Source: Elysia chlorotica (taxonomy: Eukaryota; Mollusca; Gastropoda; Plakobranchidae). From it: a DNA stretch of 64,000 nucleotides. Numbering within the stretch: position 1 is the first letter of the stretch; each line of letters begins with the position of its first letter. Where the stretch lies: contig RQTK01000695.1 of the NCBI GenBank assembly GCA_003991915.1, positions 210,001 to 274,000 of the forward strand, written 5' to 3'. The position numbers and the translations under genes are program-made. Below are positions 1-64,000 of this stretch, in pieces. The notes beneath the pieces are model-generated. The model had not been told where the DNA came from. It ran no database searches and was given only the letters and a program-made list of their open reading frames with translations.

Positions 1-716
1 AATATTAGGCCCAAAAGAAAAAAGAACTGCTGGTTAAGAAACAAAACAAAAAACCAAACAAGACATATGGCTATCTTACTTCAGATATAGGCTAGGTACT
101 TTTAAAGCACGGGTGTAAATTGATGAAACCTGGTTTCGATTGTGATTTACATTATTCAGTTGCAAGAAGTCAATCCCTGAAAGGCAAAATTATTCTGAGA
201 CAATAGAGTACATCAATCCAAGTTCTATTTTTCAGTTCTAGACCTACGTGCTATTCGTATTATGCATGGGATGATTTAACAACCTGGCGAAATTTTATTG
301 TTAAAACACGTTAGATACAAAGCAGCGTCCAGAGTTTTGGCGCTGATCTTGTTTAGATCAAGGAAATGTAAAAGAGGAAAGATTCTGCCAGATGTCATAA
401 GACCAACAAAGGGACCAAATATCTAAGGATCTTTTGAAACTAAAAACCGAACCTTATCGAAAACTTGGAGTATTTGATGAAGCAGGATGTGTTTCAAAAT
501 GGTCACCCCATTAAAAGGGTTTTCACATATGCAAAAGAAACACCGAAAACAAGTTTTTTTTATTCTTAAAGCAGTATATATACTATCTCCTATTTACACA
601 ATGGTCATGCTGTCTCATGCCCATCTAATTCTCTCAGTCTTCTTTCTCATATTTTCATTTACACTTTTTTTTAAAATAATGGAATAATTCTTCATCCTTT
701 GTTTTCTATATGCCAG
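1..716. other. Intron upstream of exon 1 (visible)
   Basis: AT-rich sequence with no supported exon; presumably part of the intron separating the N-terminal exon (outside the window) from the TM1 exon. Confidence 0.5.
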
Positions 717-18945
<18,229 letters not shown>

Positions 18946-19484
18946 CTGGCTGGCGACTGGGTTTGAATGAACTTAGAGGCTAATCAAGATCAGAGAAAGG
19001 TCCTGTTAAAACCGGGTCTTTCTTGAGATCTCCGATTTGTTAAATTGGACAAATTTCGCTTGTCAACTAAAGATTGCAAGATAGATCACACATGGAGAAG
19101 GGCATGAGGACAAGGACACTAGAGAAGTACACGTTTGCTTTAAATTAGAATTAGGAGGACTGGGTAAATAGTTATGACAGATCTGTGCAATGTTAAGCCG
19201 TGTCATATTTGAAATCTTGTGCCCTACCTGGTATCTTTCAGTAATGAATGACATGAGAAACAAATTTAAGAAATAAATTTTAGCTGCGTTGTAGCTCTCA
19301 AAAGGCGAAAAATCTTGGCGTTACTACAAAAAATCACTCTATCTATAAGTGACCAAGTCAGTTCATTATGTAAAAACTTGTATTTTGAAATGAGCCGTAT
19401 CAGTATTATAAAAAGATATCCCTCGTTTATTGTCGCTCAAAAATTTATGATGTCTCTGATCTTCTAAAATAAATTAGACAATAG

Positions 19485-19870
19485 CAAAGCAATATATGGT
19501 TTCTCGCCGAAACACCTGAACAAACTTCACAAAGCTCAAAACTATGCAGCCAAGGCTATTTACAATAAAAGAAAAATGAGCACGTAAAGCCCCTTTTAAC
19601 GCCCCCTAGTAAAGAAAAGAATTGAACACAAGATTGCTGCCGCTGACTTATTTCGGCAATACTTGCAAGAAAGTGTGAACCTTAATTTGAGCAAGGCATC
19701 TCGCTGTTTAAGATCAATATATGATGGTACTTTAATCTTTACGCCTTAAACTATTTTAACGCTTGTCGACTCATCATTTGGATTTTACAGCCCAGAAAAA
19801 ATTAGGGATAGTGCAAGACTTGAGACTTGCACACAAACTCTGAAGAGACATCATTTTAGCAATGCTCTCG
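19485..19870 (+). mobile_element. Decayed non-LTR retrotransposon (CR1/Jockey-like pol 3' end)
   Basis: With stops and frame breaks, the plus strand reads YGLSPKHLNKLHKAQNYAAK AIYNKRK, then PLVKKRIEHKIAAADLF and SPEKIRDSARLETCTQTLKR HHFSNAL. This follows the usual end of LINE ORF2 (YG.P...I..L...QN.AAR, ..PV..RI..K, R..L.T..F). It is a relic only. Confidence 0.65.
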
Positions 19871-21994
19871 GTTGTCTTATTGATCTTATACGGTCGACTT
19901 TTAAAATTATATTGCATTTAAACCAGTGCGTTTTGTATAATTATCAAACCATCTTAATTTCTATTTATGTTTTGAATCAATTTAAAGTGTATTTGTATAG
20001 CTATGGCACACATTTAACTCTATGCTTTTAATCTTTTTTTAAAGTTATTTATTGAATTACTTAAAATTTTGTTTTGTAAAGCACCATGTTTATGTAATTT
20101 ATTATTATAATTATAAGGCAATTTTCGTTCCATCTTTAATAGTATTTTAGAATGCACAGTTTTAATTTTCTTTTAAGTAACGGAGGTATATCGTTCTCTC
20201 ATCTTAAAATGTGTTTCAATATTGTCATTTCCTCTATATGTGATTTTTTTTAAAAATGTAAACAATTTAACATTGTTTTGATTTGATATCATTATTCATT
20301 TTTAAATGTACGATACTTTTATTAAAGTTGTGCCTTTTCTCTCTTTGTTTTTTTTTGTCTTGAGATATTCTGAAGCATAAGTATAGTATCACTGTATAAA
20401 ACAGTATGAAGGCTAAGCTTGGTTTTGGAAACTGTATTTTCATTTTTTATGTTTCTAAACAAATGAATTACTTATAGTAATTTAAATCTATATATATAAT
20501 ATCTATAAATTTTATAAACTGCACTTGAGCAGTACGGATTTCTCTAACAACGAAAAATAATGTAAAACAATAATATTGTATCCACTTTTTCTTCTCACTA
20601 TTACACAACATACGTATTTAAAAATAATTCTGAACGTTATCTGATTAATTTCAACACCGACTTTAAGGAATAACTACACTGCTTTTGAATGTCAAATGTG
20701 AAACGTTCTTTCAACGTCGATGACGATTGTTCGCAAACACGTACATTCCTTGCAAATGCATGGTTTATTTATGTACTATAAAAGTTATACGGATAATAGA
20801 AAATTCACATTTCAGATATAAAATAAAAAAATAAAATAAAAAAACAAGAATAAATTATCTACATTTTCAGTGTTTTGTTATCGTAGCCACCATTATGCAA
20901 TGTTACTGTGTGGAACAAGGTTTTAAAAAAAAAATTAACACTGACTGCTTTATTCTATCATAAAGTATCTTTTAAAAATCTGGTTTGATCGATATCTTTA
21001 GTGGGGGGTTTTCCTTCAGTGGATTGTGTACATTTTTGGTGTTTAATTCACCCAGAGACTAACAAAAGTTTGGTTACACAAGGATACACACACAGTATAA
21101 TGCTTACACAAAAGGGATGATTGCAGTTATCTATCTAGCTGAATTATTTAAAATTGTTTTGGGGGAAGTGTCTACAAAGGCGAACTGCTATTTTTATTAC
21201 TTTCTCTAATTTTCAGTCTTTGTTTCTCATTTTTTTTCTGACTATCTCTCTGTATCTTTATGCTTCTGTTTTGCGCCTCGCTTTCTAATTTTTGTTCCAA
21301 TTTATAATTTTTTCCACGGTATAATTGTGCAAAACACACCAACTACCTGTGAAGTGTTTAGAAGTCCTATGGGAACCTAGAAGAAAGTTAAACTAAGAGA
21401 GGGAGCCTAACTATTTATAAGATGAGTGCTTGTGGTATATCAAACAGTGCTCTGTGCTGCCGAGCTTTAGTTTCACGGTTTGAATCTCAGCTCCTGGCTA
21501 CGTACCTGTGCAGGATTATTTTAGAAACCTTGAGGAACTAAGTCGTGTGAAATATTTCTTAGTTTTATTTTTATGAAGCTTAAATTTCACTTCATTCAAG
21601 CTGGCTAAGAATGAGCCAAGGCAAATTATATATATTAAAAAAAAAGTGAAATCATCCCAGTCTTAAAATTTTTGACCCCATTGAGACTTAGCGATAAAGG
21701 ACATGGAATAAAAGGAGTTAATCCAAAAGGTTGTACAGGGGTGAAGGCTAATAGCTCTCACCCTCCGACATTTAGGCATTCTTAGGACAGCTGGCCATCA
21801 ACACTAAATAACCTTACGCATCTACCTCTGAGGAAATTTTTCTGTTCATGTTCTTTTTCATGTTCTGTTCTTTTTCTTTTTCAATGTGAATATTCATTAT
21901 TGCTTATCTGTCAAACGTTGAATATGTAGCAAGTGAGCGAGCGAGTTGTGAATGGTTGTATGTTTTCTTATGTGTTGCATATTTGCTTCTTTGT

Positions 21995-22076
21995 TATGAA
22001 TTGTAAAGCGCTTCGAGCCATGTTCTTGGAAAAAGCGCTATATAAATGATCTTCATCATTATTATTATTATTATTA
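21995..22076 (+). mobile_element. LINE-type 3' tail with (ATT)n
   Basis: TTGTAAAGCGCTTCGAGC, then AAAGCGCTATATAAAT followed by an ATT microsatellite. This is the typical 3' end of CR1/L2-clade LINEs in invertebrates. No pol sequence is directly attached. Confidence 0.6.
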
Positions 22077-22329
22077 TGTAACTCCCATTAGCTTCCAAAA
22101 ACTTTTTTTCAAACCAAACGAACCATACCAGACACAAGGCATAAATGAAGGAGAGCGCGTACCGTCATACCACCTGGACCAAGGCCGTTTTGCGTGACCT
22201 ACAACCGTAACAGAATAGAAACAGTTCATACCCTTAACCCTTGTTCTTCTACATATATGGGAGAGGTTATGCCCCATTTTCAAGATTTTCAAATTCCTAA
22301 GGAGTATAATTAATTATACGACGACGGTT

Positions 22330-22552
22330 ACTAAGACTAACACATACCAAATATGCGTGCTGCCTTTCACGAAACAAAGCAGAGATTTCAGGACACCAGG
22401 CTCAGCCAGACATATGGTACTGACTTCGAACTTACCAGTAGAGGACGGATTCCGACAACAATTAATTGATTTTACTAATCGTAAGATCAAACCAAAGACC
22501 TTTCGATTGAGAGATAATAGTTGTACCACTGCACTAGATCTTCCCACTTAGG
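22330..22552 (-). mobile_element. Possible tRNA-derived SINE (third family)
   Basis: On the minus strand from about 22552: AGATCTAGTGCAGTGGTACA (A-box-like) and GGTCTTTGGTTTGATCTTAC (weak B-box-like). The body extends toward 22330. The match is loose. Confidence 0.3.
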
Positions 22553-22694
22553 GACTATGAAACCAAACCAATTCTTATAAATACCCTGGCCAAACATCAG
22601 GTATGAACAAACCCACTTGAGGTGATTTTGCTTTATTTGCATATAAATTTAAAACGTAGTACATGTATTGCATTAATAAAATATCAGATAACAA

Positions 22695-22848
22695 AAAAGT
22701 AATTAGGATTATGATGATGATGAATGCGATGATGGTGATGATGATAATGATAGAGATGATGATGATCATGATATAGACGATATTGATGACGTGGATTACA
22801 ATGTGACGATGCTGCTGCTCCTGATGATGATGAGATTGATGAGGCTGC

Positions 22849-22911
<63 letters not shown>

Positions 22912-22920
22912 GAATGATAA
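22695..22920. repeat. GAT/GCT trinucleotide tract
   Basis: Interrupted GAT and GCT triplets; the poly-Ser/Ala frame across it is a repeat artefact. Confidence 0.9.
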
Positions 22921-25172
22921 TATTATTGCCTTACAAAACACTTTTAAATTGATTAAAGCAATAGATTTTAAATTCAGTGCATGTATTTGTTTGTGTTTTT
23001 GTGTATCGGACACCAACTACAAGAATTATCAAATAGAAGAACGTTAAAAATGTCTTCATCCATTAGTTAACACATATTACACAATGCCATACAGGTTATT
23101 CTTAATTTTTTCTATAATATGAGTAAAAGTGAGATTAAATATCACCAATAATACCTATTTAAACATGTATATTTATGCAAAGGAATGATCAATTTTGTTG
23201 TGCATCGACATAAACATTATTTATATTACTAGAGAGAACAGGTTTTGATTCTAAGGTGGAGAAATTAATGTGCAGTAGTTTTATGAAGGTGACAAATAGT
23301 GAACACAAAACACTCAAACTTGCCCTAGATAGATCTTTAGAATAAAGAGGAATATTTTACATTTAGCAGTTGATTGCATAAACCGCAGTGCTCAAATACT
23401 GTTTATTTGAATAAAATGTAGTGGTTAATCATCGCAGTTTGTAGACAACCTAAAATTAAATGTAGACAAAGGTGGTCTATCAAAAGGTAAACAAATCTTA
23501 GTTAAGTGTACATTAACACAAAAAGCACCAAAGCCTATATCAAATATTGCACATTTGAGATTTGTAATTGAAAATAAAAGCATTAGTTTATCATAACAAT
23601 AAAACATGTTAAAATGATTATGATCATTAAATCAAATTTTAAAGTATTTTAAAGTAAAGATATGGAATGGAGAAACAAGCATTGCTTGAATACAAAATGA
23701 AAATCACGCGTGATAAGTAACCAAAATCTTTTACTTACACATGCCAGCTGCAAACTTTTATCCAGTCATTATCTACTTTCTCCTGTCAACATTAATAACA
23801 TAACGTTTACTGTTTCATTTTCCCGCGCTCTTTCAATTACATTTATAAGACATGTATCGTTAGTTTCAATTTTTATTGATACTATAGGCCCGACACGTCA
23901 GTTTACTGGACCCCTAAGAACACGTGTACCATGAAAACAAAACCAAACGAACAGAAGTCAGAAAAATATTGCAGACCTTATTCCAACCGATCCTCCCAAA
24001 ATTCGGTTACTGTCGAAAGGTTTTTGTGACCATGCTCTAACAGGATTCTCTATTATTACTTTGTTAAAATAATGATTGGGTTATATTACAGCTCCTAATT
24101 TCTGAGGAAACTCCTTGTTTTGGATCAGTTCGGCACTCATAGGACCAATCAATTTGTACTTATGCCATTAACTTTTAAATCGGCAAGAGTTTAGGCCCTA
24201 GATTTTAAGGTATAAAATATATAGATACATGTACTTCTAATTTTCGCTAGCCACTGGCCGTAACAAAAAGGAGAGACAGTCGCCAATTATTGGTATAGAG
24301 ATCGGTGGCGTAACTCTCGTCGAAAGTTAACTGTTCCACATCCCATCTCCCAAACAAATCACATTAACACACATCACTTATTAAGTGCATAACTGAATTA
24401 ACTTTAACTTGCAAGAAAAAAAACAAAAAACAAACAACGGTGCAGGCAGTTTGAGTGTCTTATCAAAATAATACGTTTTAATAGACACACGTAGGCTATT
24501 CGGTTTCAAAGCTGAGTCAGATTTGTGATTTTCAAACCCAGGACAAGCGACTTTTGCTCTCCATCTAAGTCTTGTATACATCCATCAAATACAGCACAAT
24601 TCCCTGTGATCTCCAAAGATGTATCCACTGGCAACTTAATGCGTTCCCTCTTTGACATTATCTGCTTCACTTCTGTTGGACAGCCTTTACTTCACATAAA
24701 TGCCATGATTGAGTATTATCAACGTATGTTTTTTTCGCGAACAATATAATTCTACTCTCTTTATAATGTAGCCGCCTAAAAACCACTTGAAGAAGAATGA
24801 CATAAGCTGAACGAAACGTGCCTGGATGGAGTACCTGAAAACCAGCACATCATGCAGCCGTCACCTGTGCAGACAGAAAAAAAGTGGGGGATTGATGTCC
24901 AAGCCGCATGTGCCTATAGGCGTACATATTTTGTTAAGAGGTTTCCTTAAAGGCTTTAATTTGTCTGTATAAAGTATCTAATTATACAGTCCTTATGTTG
25001 CCTGGGCATTGGCGCACCAAAGTCTGTGAATAAATGTTTAGCTTTAAATTTGATCTATTGGACTGGGCCAAAATAATCAAAAGCGTCTTCTTTTAGTTTT
25101 CCTTCAGGCCTTGAGTATAATATTCTATATGGGCGAAGTTCATTCAACCCTATATATCCAGTCTCCAGCCAG

Positions 25173-61950
<36,778 letters not shown>

Positions 61951-63908
61951 CTGGGAATGGACAATTTTAAAAGGCAAATGAGAAGGGATTAGACAGAATT
62001 GATAAAGTGTCGAGAGTTTGTGGCTTGTCAGCATGTATTTTTCATAAACTAGGAGACACATTTATGGGATATAATAATTGAATATTGAAATAAAGGATGT
62101 TTAGAGTTAATGTTAACTATGTAATGAAGGCTCGATAGTAAGTACATGTATTACAAACATGTGTGTAAAGAGAAGAAATATAATTTGTTCGTATTGTAAA
62201 AAATATGAGTAATCGCCAGGAGCGGAGAACAGCATTGAAGCAAAACTAGAGAAAGTCTATGGACAGTCACAGGGTGTTATAAACTTTGTTTAAAAATCTT
62301 CGCTTATTTTTGTAGTTGTTTAACAAACAGGTAATATGCCTTACGTAGCAATCAAAGTAACAAGAGCTATGGTATTCTTTCTTTAATGGAGTCAGCTGTC
62401 AAGAAATAAGACTGAGAAAAAAAAGGTGAAGAACGATAGAAAAAAGATAAGATAAGATAAGATAATCTTTATTTGTCCCTTTGAGGGAAAATCGATTTGG
62501 ACATGTTACATGTATTTCACACATAATAATTATAATAAAAATAAACATGGTTACACAAAAAATGAAAACGATACTATTTTTTAGAAAAACTAGAATCGAT
62601 ACAAATTTTTGGAGAAACATTTTACATTACATTAATATGAGTGATGGCTCTTTAGCCAAAAAGAATTTAAGCATATAGCCTTACTTAGCAATCAGAGTAA
62701 CAAGAGCTATGGTATTCTTTCTTTAGCGCAGTCAGTTTTACGCCTCTGAATTTGAACCGATTTTTATGCATAAAAAACAAAGATAATTCTATCCCTTTAT
62801 GATTCAACATTTGTACGATTCTGTATTACTCTATTAAGTGCATTTTTTGGTTAAAATATGTTTATCAGAAGTACCTTGCATCAGTTTTGTTTACATCTCG
62901 TTCTAGGTTAACTTGTAACTCAATATTTTGATTGATTGATATAAGAAAACCACGACATAACGATTTGGGGCGCTTCTGTACGAAATTAGAGCCCCATTTG
63001 GAAGAACAGATCTGAAACTGCTCTTCCCTCCAACTCATCTAACCTTAAAGGAGGAAAAAATGGGCTTCAAAGGCACATAAGGAATCATTAGGGATACTAA
63101 GGCTAACATTCTAAAATCATGCCCACCGAGAGAGGTTGTTTCATTAAAAGGTGGATCCATGTTTTGTTAAACTCATAATAATTGTTATTATTTCAATAGT
63201 TTTGACTATGGGGCTTGATATAATGGTGAGAAATCATCCTATTTTCAAAGCCATTGATATGCCCAAAAAATTTTCTCTAAACTTTTTAAGCTTATAAGAA
63301 AAAGACTTTACTTATACATTTTCGAAAAATTTTTCATTTCATTGTAAAATGTATCCGCTTCAGCAATATCGCCTAAAAGGTTCAATACTACAAATCATAT
63401 GATATGATAGCTGTGTCCGCTATCAACTCATCCCAAGGTTTTAAATATGTCAAATTATTTTTTCATTGAAAACTACTTTTTCAAGAGGCAATAACTCGCT
63501 TAACCAGTGCACTTCTCTTCTAAATATAGATGTGCTGAATTTTTTTTAAAAGAAATACTCGGCCCATGCTTGGCTAATTAAGCTACTTATTAAGTTGTAT
63601 TAAAACTTGAGCCAGGTAACAAACTTTATAATAATCAATTTTACATTTAAACCTATAACACGTAGTTTGTTTTTTTACAAATTGGGCTAAACTTGGATAT
63701 TTTTAGCGAACATGTTAAAACCTTGAAATTCCAAAGGTGGTAAAATCTACTTATGCGGAAAGTTCAGTAAATCAAACATCTAATGCGTTCCTGCCCGCAT
63801 CCTCTGTTATCTTTTAACAAGGGACTTTATCTGCGTGCGATGAGATGAGGTGTCATCTGCCATTTCTCACTTTCACATACCATGATCAGAATACGTCTAC
63901 CTGGACTT
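61951..63908. other. Intron 1 of the minus copy (partial)
   Basis: No exon found. It holds a duplicated AGTAACAAGAGCTATGGTAT block (about 62360 and 62698) flanking a minus-strand retroelement-type tail at about 62440-62510 (AATAAAGATTATC then TTATC repeats). Confidence 0.5.
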
Positions 63909-63912
63909 AGGC

Positions 63913-64000
63913 GGGCGCGGTGGCTCTGGTGTAGAACATCGGCTTCCGACGCAAAAAGGTCCGGATTCGAGCCCTGGAGATTGCGCTCCCTACTGCTTGG
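63913..64000 (+). mobile_element. tRNA-derived SINE, family 1 (cut by window end)
   Basis: GGGCGCGGTGGCTCTGGTGT and B box GGATTCGAGCCC, then GAGATTGCGCTCCCTACTG, matching the element heads at 9672 (minus) and 42687 (plus). Confidence 0.7.

Larger units (their letters stand above)
18946..25172. other. Convergent intergenic region
   Basis: Between the two facing stop codons. Apart from a LINE relic (19485-19870), a LINE-type 3' tail (about 21995-22076), possible SINE pieces and a GAT-rich tract, it is AT-rich and I see no supported gene. Short frames here lack splice context, conserved motifs or codon structure. Confidence 0.7.

Noticed and set aside
24381..24780. Minus-strand frame pieces such as PVDTSLEITGNCAVFDG
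   Set aside because: Looks protein-like but has no recognisable family, no clear splice sites and breaks in frame; not enough to call a gene.

Overview
This is animal nuclear DNA: AT-rich, intron-rich, full of microsatellites and minisatellites, with tRNA-derived SINE copies and LINE debris. The recognisable genes are two DEG/ENaC (degenerin / epithelial and acid-sensing Na+ channel) paralogs in convergent, tail-to-tail orientation. The gene type, intron structure and repeat content suggest an invertebrate, most likely a lophotrochozoan such as a mollusc. The species cannot be told from sequence alone.

Layout. The plus-strand copy runs from its TM1 exon (717-884) to the TM2/stop exon (18800-18945); its N-terminal exon lies left of the window. 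The convergent intergenic stretch 18946-25172 holds a LINE relic, a LINE-type 3' tail and SINE-like pieces. The minus-strand copy runs from exon 2 (61786-61950) down to its last exons (25173-26685); its TM1 exon lies right of the window. Exon phases and lengths match almost exactly between the copies, so I number exons 1-15 with extra exons 8b and 11.5.

Protein architecture. Both copies have TM1, the FPTLTIC motif, the AGH..DM / CxWRGEEC finger region, GxCFSFN, GLSLILN, LPEPxGxC, the Cys-rich CxxxC..CGC segment, CxCPVPC, ENILHLN..KELSY and a TM2 with the GAS selectivity filter. Between CxCPVPC and ENILHLN, where ASIC1 has about 35 residues, these genes encode about 490 residues of predicted alpha-helical, Cys-poor sequence on exons 7-13. 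This giant extracellular insert is the most unusual protein feature of the window.

Genome dynamics. The minus copy has three internal tandem duplications: block 6-7-8-8b, exon 11, and pair 14-15. All duplicated exons keep open frames and splice sites, and intron phase forbids using both members in series. The locus therefore looks like a set of mutually exclusive cassettes (2x2x2) or like a set of recent duplications. The plus copy carries an approximately 0.9-kb inversion whose two breakpoints lie inside coding exons 11 and 11.5, and its exon 8b is mostly replaced by a TAC microsatellite. The minus copy has a fold-back inversion inside exon 3. Two minisatellite families (39-bp and 42-bp units) grew out of exon-3'-end/5'-splice-site sequence, giving tandem arrays of splice donors. 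Exons 4 and 13 are almost identical between copies in parts and strongly diverged in others, which suggests gene conversion. Either or both copies may be non-functional as assembled.
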